DNA from: Saccharibacillus sp. O23
GTDB lineage: Bacteria > Bacillota > Bacilli > Paenibacillales > Paenibacillaceae
Direction: 5' to 3'
DNA: 64,000 nt
NCBI RefSeq assembly: GCF_002205895.1
Contig: NZ_NJDE01000001.1
Span: 124,001-188,000, forward strand
Part shown: piece by piece, positions 23,487 to 32,074 of the stretch
Layout: every line of letters starts with the position of its first letter
Position numbering within the stretch: position 1 is the stretch's first letter
Translations under genes and position numbers: made by a program
Notes under the pieces: generated by a model
The model's input: the letters and a program-made list of their open reading frames with translations, nothing else
Told to the model about the DNA's origin: nothing
Databases searched by the model: none

Positions 23487-23720
23487 GTCGTTTCACTCCA
23501 GTTTATAAGAATATAAGAATCGCAAACGCGAGAATTCGCGATTTTTTTTGAAAAATTGGTGTTTTGCCGGTAACTTCGTTACACTTATTAACGTATCTGA
23601 TTGTGCGTAATGATGTTTACCCGTTATGCTCGCTTGTTAAACGCTTTCCTTGCAAAACGACTGCTTGCCCGGCGATTTTGCCGTTCCCGTCCGACTCTTT
23701 AAGACGAGGTGACCCCGATC

Positions 23721-24191
23721 ATGATTAAACCCGGATTTTTGCGTATTTTCCGCCGCAGCATCCCTTCGGCTCTGCTGCTTGGTCTGCTGCTGCTTCCCGT
23801 CGAGCGTCAAGCTCATGCTTGGGAACCGATCGATAATTTTTTTAACGGCCTTGAAATGTTCGGCAATCTTCCTTCGGAAGTGAATCAATTGCAGAAGAGT
23901 TATCAAGATACGGTAAACGAGCTGAACGATGCCAAAGCCGATATCCAGAGTTACCGCGACGAGATGGAAGGTTACAAAGACCAGATTACTCAATTGAACG
24001 ACCAGAACGCCCGGCTCGACCAACAGAACCAACAGCTTCAAGCTACCGTCGCGGCGCTGAATGCGGCGCAGCAAGAACGCGACAGCAGCGCTCGTACGAT
24101 GAAAATCATTATTTTCGTTCTGATCGGCTTATTCGTCGGTTATTTCCTGCTGATCCGCGTCCTGCGCCTCGGACTGCGCGGCAGACGTTAA
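23721..24191 (+). CDS. Exported coiled-coil membrane protein
   Basis: A 156-residue protein. The N-terminal hydrophobic segment (about 13-30, PSALLLGLLLLPVERQAHA) looks like a signal peptide or anchor. A coiled coil covers about residues 50-118 (heptads in LQKSYQDTVNELNDAKADI and LNDQNARLDQQNQQLQATV). A second transmembrane helix spans about 128-146 (IIIFVLIGLFVGYFLLI), followed by a basic tail. A GTG four codons upstream is possible, but the AGGTGA site is best spaced for ATG 23,721. Function unknown. It is followed after 12 bases by the AIM24 gene, so the two probably form an operon. Confidence 0.75.
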   Translation: MIKPGFLRIFRRSIPSALLLGLLLLPVERQAHAWEPIDNFFNGLEMFGNLPSEVNQLQKSYQDTVNELNDAKADIQSYRDEMEGYKDQITQLNDQNARLDQQNQQLQATVAALNAAQQERDSSARTMKIIIFVLIGLFVGYFLLIRVLRLGLRGRR

Positions 24192-24203
24192 ACGGAGGAT
24201 CGC

Positions 24204-24911
24204 ATGCATATCATTCACGAACAATCCGGCGATTCGTTCGGCGCTCAAGCTTATACGTTCGAACTGGAAGAACCGGATACCGCGCATATTCTGCATCCGC
24301 AGCAGGTGGTGGCTTACCGCGGCGATCCCCGCGGACGCAGCGACCGGCTGCTCGAGATCAGCCGCATGATGCGCAAACGCAAACTGATCCGCGCCGATTT
24401 CAAAGGACGCTGTTCTTTTACCGCCGTACTGCCCGCCGGATTCGGTCTTCAGACGCTCGATCTGGCAGGCGGCAGCGATATGCTGTACGATTTCCGGCAG
24501 CTGTTCTTCTATACCGACGGAATCGAGATGAAAAGCCGAATCCTGAAATTGAAAAACATGCTGATCACCCAAGACGCGATCAAGATGAAGTTTTCCGGCG
24601 AAGGGCAGATCGGCATTATGACGCAGGGAACCGTATTCCAAGCGGAACTGCACGAAAAAGAACCGCTCTACGTCAATGCGGGCAGCATTCTGGCTTATCC
24701 CGAGAACGCCAGACTCGATCTGGCCGTTTACGGCAACCACCTCGCCAGCCAGCATATGCCTTTTCATTGGAAAATGACCGGCCGCGGCCATGTTCTGCTT
24801 CAAGCCGGCGGCACGCGCAGCCAAGAGCTGAAAGAGCATATGGAAGACGACGGATTGGTGAAGCGGATTTTGAGGGAAGCGATCCCTTTCGGGAATATTT
24901 TGATAAAGTAG
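24204..24911 (+). CDS. AIM24 family protein
   Basis: A 235-residue protein of the AIM24 (DUF124/TIGR00266-like) family, a TNF-like beta fold. Family elements include VLPAGFGLQTLDLAGGSDML, the central QGTVFQAELHEKEPLYVNAGSILAY and the closing RGHVLLQAGG. The AIM24 fold is found in bacteria and mitochondria without a firmly assigned role; some members are membrane-associated. ACGGAGGA lies 4-5 bases before the ATG. Ends near a long hairpin at 24,979-25,018. Confidence 0.85.
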   Translation: MHIIHEQSGDSFGAQAYTFELEEPDTAHILHPQQVVAYRGDPRGRSDRLLEISRMMRKRKLIRADFKGRCSFTAVLPAGFGLQTLDLAGGSDMLYDFRQLFFYTDGIEMKSRILKLKNMLITQDAIKMKFSGEGQIGIMTQGTVFQAELHEKEPLYVNAGSILAYPENARLDLAVYGNHLASQHMPFHWKMTGRGHVLLQAGGTRSQELKEHMEDDGLVKRILREAIPFGNILIK

Positions 24912-24978
24912 ATTTTCATCTGAGATTTTCATCTCGCCGTTTAGATGAAAAGCGTACCCAATGATTTATCCAATCCAA

Positions 24979-25018
24979 AGCTTCGAATCGCGGAACGCCC
25001 CAACCGCGAATCGAAGCT
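24979..25018 (+). terminator. Hairpin after the AIM24 gene
   Basis: AGCTTCGAATCGCGG pairs with CCGCGAATCGAAGCT (14 of 15). There is no clear T-run, so termination is uncertain. Confidence 0.5.
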
Positions 25019-25052
25019 GTCCTCTAAGCCTTTAAGCCCTTAATCCCGCACC

Positions 25053-25088
25053 AAAAAAGCCGCCTATCCCCTTAGGGAAAGGCGGCTT
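25053..25088 (-). terminator. Terminator of the small gene at 25.1 kb
   Basis: On the minus strand AAGCCGCC/GGCGGCTT with an inner TCCC/GGGG-type stem, then six T. It lies 24 bases past the 25,112 stop and is the end of the whole Ter-side minus-strand block. Confidence 0.85.
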
Positions 25089-25111
25089 CTTACCGTTCTT
25101 CGCTTCCGGCG

Positions 25112-25387
25112 TTACTCCGAAGCCTGCTCCATCGAATCCCAAGCCGCATCGACCAGAACGTCGAAAGCGTCGTCGTCGTTTTCGATATATTCTTCGAAAG
25201 CGAGAATCTGCTCCTCCGGTCCCGGATCTTTGAGGAAATGCAGGCTGTATTCCCATGCATCTCCGCTCTTGCTGTAGATGGTCAGCTCGTAAGGCTCTTT
25301 ATGCCCTTCGACCTCCAATTCGACCTTGCCCATGTAACTCTTGTCTTCCCGGCGCTCCATGCGTGCGTTGAGAATCTTGGTGTTCAT
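25112..25387 (-). CDS. Conserved small acidic protein, unknown
   Basis: A 91-residue acidic cytosolic protein. The N-terminal beta half is KILNARMERREDKSYMGKVE, followed by YELTIYSKSGDAWEYSLHFL; the C-terminal helical half is EEQILAFEEYIENDDDAFDV and ends in a helix. No family was recognised. It lies 36 bases after the TelA gene in the same direction and before a strong terminator, so it may be the last gene of the XpaC-TelA unit. Confidence 0.7.
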   Translation of the reverse strand: MNTKILNARMERREDKSYMGKVELEVEGHKEPYELTIYSKSGDAWEYSLHFLKDPGPEEQILAFEEYIENDDDAFDVLVDAAWDSMEQASE

Positions 25388-25423
25388 TCGCGTCCGTCCT
25401 CCTTGTCTCGATCCCGCTCGGCT

Positions 25424-26554
25424 CTATTCCAGCAAATTGGAGATGGATTGCAGCCGCTGCGCTTCGCTCTGCTGTCCGGCCGTTACGCGCGCAGGCTCGC
25501 TTTCTCCGCCGCCCGCCTGCATCAGGCCGAGACGGTCGTGCATCTTTTTGTTGATCTCCGTCATGCGGCCCGTCTGTTCGGTCGCCGACTGGATGATCGT
25601 GCGGTTGGACTGCTCGTACATGTCCATCGCCGCGAACAAGTCGCCCATCGCGCGTTCGACCGCTTCCAACTGCATCGCCGGTTTGCCGAGCAGATCGTTC
25701 GTTTTTTGCGTCGTTTCTTTGAGCATGCGCGAGTTCTCCTCGAACATGTTTTGCAGCGTCTGATTGGCCGTATTGACCGCTTCGATCGTCTGCATTTGAT
25801 CCTGCAGCGCCATCGCGATCATCGCCGATACCGTGATCAGATGCTGCGTCTTGTCGATCGTCGCGTCGACGGAATCGATCAGCTTATCGTTATTGTCGTT
25901 GATGATGTCCGTACCCGCGATCGCCTGCTGGTACAGCATGATCATTTCGGTAAACGATTGGATGCGCGTCACCACTTTGCGAAGCCCGCGTTCGAGCGTC
26001 GTTTTGCGGTTGGCGTTCTCCGGCTTGGCGATCTCTTCTTCGAACAGCTTCTTGAGTTGGTTCCCCATCTCGATCCGCATTTGAAGATTATACACTTCTT
26101 CGATCGACGTGCGCTTCAAATTCCGCATGTACGCCATATTTTCTTCCAGCGTATCTTTGCCGTTGCGCAGCGAGACGATAATCGCGTCCACGTTCGTTTT
26201 GACCGACTGGTATTTGTAAACGTAGTTTTTGAGCGGCGTCTTGCGCATGATCTTATCGATAAAGCCGAGCTGCTTGCTCTTGCTGAGCGAATCGATCTCG
26301 CTCCGCAGGCGAAGAATATTATTGCCGACTTCCGAACGTTTGCCCGCTACCATATCATTCACCGGACGCTGAAGCATCTCGAGCGATTGTCCGGCTTTCT
26401 CCATCGTGCGTTGGCCCATCCGGCCGATCTGGTCCATCAGCTCGTCGAGCTGCATATTATCCGTATTGGCGACTTTCTGAATAACCTGCTTCGCTTCCTG
26501 TTCCACTTTATCCAAGTCGCTTTTCTTCAAGTCGACCGCAAGATTCATAGACAT
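25424..26554 (-). CDS. telA: TelA-family toxic-anion resistance protein
   Basis: A 376-residue helical protein of the TelA family (PF05816). Recognisable segments are LDELMDQIGRMGQRTMEKAG, NDMVAGKRSEVGNNILRLRS, ENMAYMRNLKRTSIEEVYNL and the long C-terminal coiled coil. In Bacillus the homologues YaaN and YceH are paired with XpaC or with TerD genes and confer resistance to tellurite or cell-wall agents by an unknown mechanism. AGAAGGAGG lies 7 bases before the ATG. It forms a two-gene unit with XpaC, after the enzyme module of the Ter island. Confidence 0.93.
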   Translation of the reverse strand: MSMNLAVDLKKSDLDKVEQEAKQVIQKVANTDNMQLDELMDQIGRMGQRTMEKAGQSLEMLQRPVNDMVAGKRSEVGNNILRLRSEIDSLSKSKQLGFIDKIMRKTPLKNYVYKYQSVKTNVDAIIVSLRNGKDTLEENMAYMRNLKRTSIEEVYNLQMRIEMGNQLKKLFEEEIAKPENANRKTTLERGLRKVVTRIQSFTEMIMLYQQAIAGTDIINDNNDKLIDSVDATIDKTQHLITVSAMIAMALQDQMQTIEAVNTANQTLQNMFEENSRMLKETTQKTNDLLGKPAMQLEAVERAMGDLFAAMDMYEQSNRTIIQSATEQTGRMTEINKKMHDRLGLMQAGGGESEPARVTAGQQSEAQRLQSISNLLE

Positions 26555-26630
26555 GAATATTCCTCCTTCTGTTACGCCGCTTATGACGCCGGGAAGCCCG
26601 GCCGAAGCGGCGTTCTGCGGCGCAAAGGCC

Positions 26631-27407
26631 TTAGTCCGAAGTCCGGTAACGCTGCTGGATCAGATCGATGCGGCTCTGAAGTTCGATCAGGTCGCGATGC
26701 TCGATCGTCTCCACGTAGAGTGACAGGCGAGAGTTGATGTCTTTGATCCCGTCGAGCAGCAGGCGGCGATTCTTGCGTTTGGCTTCGCCGCTGAGCTTCA
26801 GGAACGGATTGATCGCGCCGTTGAGGTCTTTGAAGACCAGACGCTGAATATTGTGATTGATCTTGCTGTCGTTAAGCTCCTTGAGCTGCGGGATCAGACG
26901 GGCGATACGGGAGAGCAGCGACAACGTCTTCTCGACGATCTCGTCGTCGAGCGCGTTCTTCTGCCCTTCCGAGATGATCAGTTCTTCGATGACGGAAATG
27001 TATTCGTGCACCGGGTCCCACATCTCGTCGGGTTCCGCGGCCGGTTTAGGCGGTGACGCCGGCTGCTGCGCGGCCGAAGCCGCGGCGGCTTGCGCTTGGC
27101 GCCGTTCCTGTTCGCGGCGCGCGGACGCTTCTTCGCGAAGCCGACGTTCGACCGCCTGATCGACGGCCGGAATCCCGGTACGCCGACCGCTGGGCGGCAG
27201 CACTTCCGGCTGCGATTGCGGCGAGACGTCGATCGGAGTCGGCTTGGGCTTCGGACGCTTGAAAGCTCCGATGCTGAGCAGCACCGCGCCGCCCGGAAGC
27301 AGCGCCGAGATCCATACGGGCACCATGCCCTGCGAGAAGACCGCAAGCGCGTACCCGGCGATAAAGGCCGTGATGGGCAGCCCGAAACGTTTGATATAAT
27401 CGATCAT
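26631..27407 (-). CDS. xpaC: XpaC-family protein (5-bromo-4-chloroindolyl phosphate hydrolysis)
   Basis: A 258-residue protein. Two hydrophobic segments at about residues 10-26 and 30-48 anchor it to the membrane. A Pro/Arg/Glu-rich region (about 50-125) with RREEQ-like repeats (SARREQERRQAQAAAASAAQ) precedes the XpaC domain (about 130-258, with EYISVIEELI, RLIPQLKELNDSKINHNIQRL and SRIDLIQQRY). XpaC and TelA are adjacent in many Bacillota (xpaC-yaaN in B. subtilis). The phosphatase activity in the name comes from a screen and the real role is unclear. It sits between the ATP-grasp gene and telA. Confidence 0.85.
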   Translation of the reverse strand: MIDYIKRFGLPITAFIAGYALAVFSQGMVPVWISALLPGGAVLLSIGAFKRPKPKPTPIDVSPQSQPEVLPPSGRRTGIPAVDQAVERRLREEASARREQERRQAQAAAASAAQQPASPPKPAAEPDEMWDPVHEYISVIEELIISEGQKNALDDEIVEKTLSLLSRIARLIPQLKELNDSKINHNIQRLVFKDLNGAINPFLKLSGEAKRKNRRLLLDGIKDINSRLSLYVETIEHRDLIELQSRIDLIQQRYRTSD

Positions 27408-27463
27408 GCCATAACACCTCCAGCTTGATGGCAGGGCTTGCTCTTTCTCCTCGCTTCGGCGGC

Positions 27464-28513
27464 TTAAAAGTCCGACATTGCCTCCCTGCTATAGATCGAG
27501 TCCAATCTGACGGCCTGTTCCACGTAGCTGGCTTTGATGCCGAACTCCGGTTTCGGCGGCCGGACTTCTTCGCCGAACGCCGCTTTGACCGCCAGATACG
27601 GAACGTTTACGCCGGACAAACAGGTAATATACAGACCGCCGGACATGCGCGGATTGATTTCGAGCAGTTTGGGAACACCCTTATTGTACTTCACCTGCAC
27701 GTTGAACGCATAGGGAATCCGGCAATTTTCCGCGATCCGGCGCGACAGCGCGAGCAGTTCTTCCGAATACTCCAGATGGTAGACGCGGCCTTCCGATTTG
27801 CGGCGGGGAATCGCCGTCAGCAGTTCGCCCGACGCGTCGGCCAAGCAATCGATGCTGTATTCTTCGTCTTCGAGCATCTCCATGATCATCAGATCGTCGA
27901 AGCGTTCCGCCGTCGACAGCGTCCGATACGTCTCTTCGTAAGTCGTCTCCAACGTCACCCAACCGTACAACGCCTTCAGCGGGTCGCCGATGTCTTCGTT
28001 GATGATGCGGAATCCCATGCCGCCTTCGGCTTCCGTCGGTTTGAAGCAGACGCGATGTCCGGCTTCGGTCAGCTCGCGGTAAGCCTGCGCGAATTCCTCG
28101 GCCGTCCGCACGACCCGGTAATCCGGAATATCCACGACGCCGCGTCCTTCGAGCGAACGGTAGAACTTTTCTTTATTCATCATATTGCCGAGCAGTTCAA
28201 GATCGTCGCAGACCATGACGCGCGTGCCGATCTCTTCGAAACGCGGCACGTTGGCGGCGATCAGCTCCATATGCAGACGCGGAATGAACAAGTCGATGCC
28301 GTGCCGTACGCAGAAATCCAGACAGAACTCGATATACGCCTCGCCTTCGACCGTCGGTTCCGTTTCTTTGACGTCGCACGCGCTCAGGGAGACGTGGTCG
28401 ATATTGGGATGCGTGCCGTAGAACTCGAAGCGCGCTCCTTCTTCGTTGTTTCGAATCAGGTTGACATAGTGGTAAGCGACCGAGAACCAGCGGTTCAGCC
28501 AAATTTTTCTCAT
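27464..28513 (-). CDS. ATP-grasp enzyme of the Ter island
   Basis: A 349-residue ATP-grasp ligase. The N-terminal domain starts RKIWLNRWFSVAYHYVNLIR. The central nucleotide-binding part includes CFKPTEAEGGMGFRI (phosphate-binding Lys and Gly-rich loop), and the C-terminal catalytic part has NVQVKYNKGVPKLLEINPRM with Glu/Asn metal ligands, as in carbamoyl-phosphate synthase-like grasps. It would join a carboxylate and an amine using ATP. In the Ter network this enzyme is predicted to act with two phosphoribosyltransferase-like proteins, a HAD phosphatase and an aldolase-like lyase to make a nucleoside-like product. The product is not known. Confidence 0.88.
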   Translation of the reverse strand: MRKIWLNRWFSVAYHYVNLIRNNEEGARFEFYGTHPNIDHVSLSACDVKETEPTVEGEAYIEFCLDFCVRHGIDLFIPRLHMELIAANVPRFEEIGTRVMVCDDLELLGNMMNKEKFYRSLEGRGVVDIPDYRVVRTAEEFAQAYRELTEAGHRVCFKPTEAEGGMGFRIINEDIGDPLKALYGWVTLETTYEETYRTLSTAERFDDLMIMEMLEDEEYSIDCLADASGELLTAIPRRKSEGRVYHLEYSEELLALSRRIAENCRIPYAFNVQVKYNKGVPKLLEINPRMSGGLYITCLSGVNVPYLAVKAAFGEEVRPPKPEFGIKASYVEQAVRLDSIYSREAMSDF

Positions 28514-28611
28514 CGTTCATCGTCCTCTTTATCTTTTTCGGCTGTCGCCGGTTACAACACAATCAAGGTGCAGTTTAAGGTAGTACGGATGAAAAGGCTT
28601 TCCGGTTTCGC

Positions 28612-29451
28612 TTATCGTTCTTCGATCTTCTCGGCCACCGGCAGCGCCTGCATATCGGGAGACGCGAACCATTCGGCGATCTTCGCGATCAGGTCTTCGG
28701 CCGCGCCCATCCCGTCCCGTTCGGTAAACGTATAGAGGCCCGCTTCCATATAGGCGGCGTAGATCTCTCCGTGACGGGGCACGATGGCGTAATCAGCCGC
28801 TTTGAGCAGACTTTCGTCGAGCAGCGAATCTCCCGAAGCCGCGATGCGGGAAGCGCCGGCCAGCTTTTTCACGTGCAGCAGCCCTTCGCCTTTGCTTACG
28901 CCGTCCGGTACAAGATACATTTTACGCCCTTGCACGGACAGATTCCAACGCATGCCGGCCAGCTCTTCGCGGAAGTCTTCGATCTGCGCGAGCGGCATGT
29001 TTTCCCGATCCAGAATGATCGAATAAAACAAATCGTCCGAATGGCGGTACGATTTGACCCATTCCGGCGACGAGATGCGGCCGAACGCTTCGATGACTTT
29101 CTCCGCTTCCTCGCTTCGGGAGAGCGCCTCCGCGACATGCCGCTTCCAATCCGTGTCCGGCACGCCGTCGATCAACACGTTGCCGCCGTTGCTGGTGACC
29201 GCGTATCGCGGGCGGAACGTCTCGCGGATATAGAAAATGCGTTCGTACTGCTCGATCGTGCGCGTCGTGACCGGCACGAAGAGCGCCGTTTTCGACAGTT
29301 CGGCCAACAGCCGCGCCGTCTCGGGCGACATGAACGAGATATGCTCGCCTTGATACAGCTCGACCGGAATAACCTTCGACGAATCGAAAGCCGTGCCCAT
29401 CGCTTTTTTGGAGTAAATCAGCGTGCGATCCAGATCGCTTGCGAAGATCAT
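28612..29451 (-). CDS. HAD-family phosphatase of the Ter island
   Basis: A 279-residue HAD hydrolase of Cof/SPP type. Motif I is FASDLDRTLIYSKK (nucleophile Asp6, acid/base Asp8), motif II is VPVTTRT, and motif IV is AASGDSLLDESLLKAADYAI. The start is ATG 29,449-29,451 in ATGA overlap with the upstream gene, behind GGAGGG; a longer frame upstream is not needed. Probably dephosphorylates an intermediate made by the neighbouring phosphoribosyltransferases. A gap of about 98 bases separates it from the ATP-grasp gene. Confidence 0.9.
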   Translation of the reverse strand: MIFASDLDRTLIYSKKAMGTAFDSSKVIPVELYQGEHISFMSPETARLLAELSKTALFVPVTTRTIEQYERIFYIRETFRPRYAVTSNGGNVLIDGVPDTDWKRHVAEALSRSEEAEKVIEAFGRISSPEWVKSYRHSDDLFYSIILDRENMPLAQIEDFREELAGMRWNLSVQGRKMYLVPDGVSKGEGLLHVKKLAGASRIAASGDSLLDESLLKAADYAIVPRHGEIYAAYMEAGLYTFTERDGMGAAEDLIAKIAEWFASPDMQALPVAEKIEER

Positions 29452-30599
29452 TCGGTCCCTCCGTTCAGCGGACGGATGATGCCGCAGCAGGAATAGGTCA
29501 GCTCCGGATAGACTTCCACCGGAACGCCGCGGTCTTCGGCCAGCAGCAGAATATGGCGCAGATTCGGATTGTCCAACCGATCGACGAGAATCTTCCACGG
29601 CACGCGCCGCAGCAGCACGCGCGTCGTCTCGCCTACGCCGGGCTTCACCAGATTCACGTCGGCGATCCCGTAATCCTCTTGGATGCGCGCGATGTCTTTC
29701 ATGCCCTGCCAGCTCGATTCGTTGGCTTCGGGCGTATTTTCAAGCTCTGCCGCAAGGCTGCGCGCTTCTTCGCGAATCTCTTCGAAATAAGCGCTCACCC
29801 GGTCCACGAACAGATTGGAGACGTCGTCTTCGAGCCATTCCTTGTAATATTTGGCCCCGTGATAATCGTCGGGCCCGATCAGGTCGTCGCGCAGCACCGT
29901 GCGGCTCATCAGGCCGGAAACGGTCGAATTGAGGCAGGCGCTCGGAATCAGAAAATCTTCGCGCGTGCCGAACGTTTCCGAGCAGCGCCCCGGATCGGCC
30001 AAGACGGCCAGGTCGTCGTCCAGTTCGATGCCGTATTTGGCCGACATCGTTTCTCGGGCTTCCGCCAATACTTTGCGAATCGCGCCTTTGCCCGTCCAAC
30101 CGTCGACGAACTGAATGCGGCGTCCCGGATGTTCCCGCAGCATGTAGAGCACCGCGTTTTCGTCGATGCCTTTGCCGCGGATGATCGAGATGCTGTAATG
30201 CGGCACGTCCGCGCCGTAGACGGCTCGGAAATAGCGTTTCATCAAGATGCCGATCGGCGTACCCGCGCGTGCAAGCGAAGCAAGCACAAGGTCCGTTCCG
30301 TGGCGGGCGATCAGACGTTCCGAGACGATGCCTGCCGCGAGCGCGACTTTGCGGGCCGTCGTCTCCAACGTTTCGTGGAACAGCGCCAGATATTCCGGCG
30401 TCGGCCGGTATTCCACGGGAAGCATCTCGGAATAATGAACGCCGCCTTGGATCGCTTCTTCGCGATCTTCCGTGCCTCGTTCCAATTCGACGTCGCTCAG
30501 GTCTTTCAACAGAAAGACCACGTCGTCGGGGCTGTAGCTGCCCAACCGTTCAGGGACGGGCAGGATCTTGGATGCCAACGTTTCTTCGCGCATATTCAT
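29448..30599 (-). CDS. StiP-family cysteine protease-like / PRTase-like protein
   Basis: A 383-residue protein matching the StiP family of Ter-linked proteins. The N-terminal half has SYSPDDVVFLLKDLSDVELE and the conserved EYRPTPEYLALFHETLE; the centre has VLASLARAGTPIGILMKRYF, IISIIRGKGIDENA and VDGWTGKGAIRKVLAEA (a PRPP-loop-like element). The C-terminal part has DVNLVKPGVGETTRVLLRR, a signature of the group. Annotated as cysteine protease StiP or as an orotate-PRTase-like protein; the enzymatic role is inferred. ATG 30,597-30,599 overlaps the previous stop (ATGA), AGGAGGG upstream. Confidence 0.85.
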   Translation of the reverse strand: MNMREETLASKILPVPERLGSYSPDDVVFLLKDLSDVELERGTEDREEAIQGGVHYSEMLPVEYRPTPEYLALFHETLETTARKVALAAGIVSERLIARHGTDLVLASLARAGTPIGILMKRYFRAVYGADVPHYSISIIRGKGIDENAVLYMLREHPGRRIQFVDGWTGKGAIRKVLAEARETMSAKYGIELDDDLAVLADPGRCSETFGTREDFLIPSACLNSTVSGLMSRTVLRDDLIGPDDYHGAKYYKEWLEDDVSNLFVDRVSAYFEEIREEARSLAAELENTPEANESSWQGMKDIARIQEDYGIADVNLVKPGVGETTRVLLRRVPWKILVDRLDNPNLRHILLLAEDRGVPVEVYPELTYSCCGIIRPLNGGTE

Positions 30600-32074
30600 T
30601 CTCCCTCCTGCGATAACCCGCGGTCCGCGGCGCTTGCGAATACCAGATGAACGAACGGAACTCCGGTGTTCTCCAGCGCGCCGATCAGCGGTCTCAGACC
30701 GGCTTCCGTCGGCATTCTTTCCAGAAAAACAAAGATCTCGTCATAAGCTCCCGCAGGAACGTTATAGAAAAAGTTGGCGATGCCCGGATCGTTCGGCGAA
30801 ACATGCGGGAAGCCGCTTCGAATCGCATAGCCTTCTTCGTCGACCACATGGATCGGGCTGCGCGTGCTGGACTGGTAGAATACGCCGTCGCCCAATTCGG
30901 CGGCGATTCGCATCGGCACGTACATGAATTCTCCCGTGCCCATGCAGAGCGTGCGGGTTCCGCGTCTTTCGGCCGACAAATACGCCGAAGCCGCTCGTAC
31001 CTGTGCGTCGAGCTCGGCATTATCGGCTTCGCGCATGCCGAAGCGGCCGGTCCATTCCAGATAAGGAACAGCGGACTTCTCGCCTGCGGAATCTGCCGAT
31101 ACCGCATCCAAATGGGTGAAGAACGCCGACAAATCATGCCGGCGCACCTGCGTTCCGCCCGAAGAACGACGGTCCGGCGCGGACTGGGGCAGCCGTTCGA
31201 CCGGACCGCCTTCCACTTCGATCGTGCCTTCGATCAACGCGATGGTGTCGATCTCGATCTCCAATTCGCGTTCCAGTTCGGCGAACCGTTCCCGGTCTTC
31301 CGGGCCGCGCCAATCGAGCAGGCTGGCGACCACGTAGCGGCGGCGCGGATGCTTGCTCTGAAGATCGCGAATGATATTCAGCGCGGTATTGCCCGTCGTC
31401 ACTTCGTCGTCGACCAGCACGACGGTATCTTCGCCGGCGAAGAACGAAGTTTCGCGCGCGTAGCAGCGATGCGCGGTCGCGTGCGAATGTTCTTCTTCGA
31501 AACGAAGTACCGGTTCCCGTCCGACCAGCTCTTCGCGGGTCGTATGCAGGAAGCGGGTATCGCCCGCGAAGCAATCGTACATCGCGTGACCGAGCGCGGT
31601 CGCGGTCTCGGCGAAAGCGATGAACAGCGCAGACTCTTCCAGATGCAGCCTCTGCGCTTGCAGCCGCTCGTACAAATGCCGGGCGGAAGCTCCTCCGTCG
31701 TGCAGCGCGGCGCATACTTCTTCCAAGCTGTACGCTTCGGCTTCGCGTGCCGCTTCTTCGGCGCTCCCGCTCGAAGATTCCGCTCTGCGCCGCTGCCACA
31801 GCAGCGCGAGCGCCGCTCCGCCCAACAAAGACCGGTGCGGATCGACAGGGATATGTTTGCCCAGAATCCGGCTGACGAACAAGAAACTGCGTTTCTTGTT
31901 GATCCGAGCCGCCATGCGGAACAGATCGTCCGGATGCAGGCCGAACGGATTGGAATCCAACCGGACTCGAACAGTCAGACCTTCGAGCATTTCGTAGATG
32001 TAGACCGGCGCGTCCGTGTTCGGCGTGGCAGCCTCTTCAGCGGACGAGCAATGCGGTGAAATTCTGGTTTTCAT
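30596..32074 (-). CDS. Phosphoribosyltransferase with C-terminal TRSP-like domain
   Basis: A 492-residue protein. A type I phosphoribosyltransferase domain covers about residues 25-290 with the PRPP-binding loop VVLVDDEVTTGNTALNI (about 212-228). A second domain (about 335-492) has SAERRGTRTLCMGTGEFMYV and FYQSSTRSPIHVVDEEGYAI, which fits the TRSP domain seen downstream of PRTases in Ter loci. Together it probably transfers a ribosyl phosphate to a base-like acceptor. The N-terminal 37 bases overlap the lyase gene and the ribosome site there is weak, so a later start remains possible. Coupled to StiP (ATGA). Confidence 0.88.
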   Translation of the reverse strand: MKTRISPHCSSAEEAATPNTDAPVYIYEMLEGLTVRVRLDSNPFGLHPDDLFRMAARINKKRSFLFVSRILGKHIPVDPHRSLLGGAALALLWQRRRAESSSGSAEEAAREAEAYSLEEVCAALHDGGASARHLYERLQAQRLHLEESALFIAFAETATALGHAMYDCFAGDTRFLHTTREELVGREPVLRFEEEHSHATAHRCYARETSFFAGEDTVVLVDDEVTTGNTALNIIRDLQSKHPRRRYVVASLLDWRGPEDRERFAELERELEIEIDTIALIEGTIEVEGGPVERLPQSAPDRRSSGGTQVRRHDLSAFFTHLDAVSADSAGEKSAVPYLEWTGRFGMREADNAELDAQVRAASAYLSAERRGTRTLCMGTGEFMYVPMRIAAELGDGVFYQSSTRSPIHVVDEEGYAIRSGFPHVSPNDPGIANFFYNVPAGAYDEIFVFLERMPTEAGLRPLIGALENTGVPFVHLVFASAADRGLSQEGE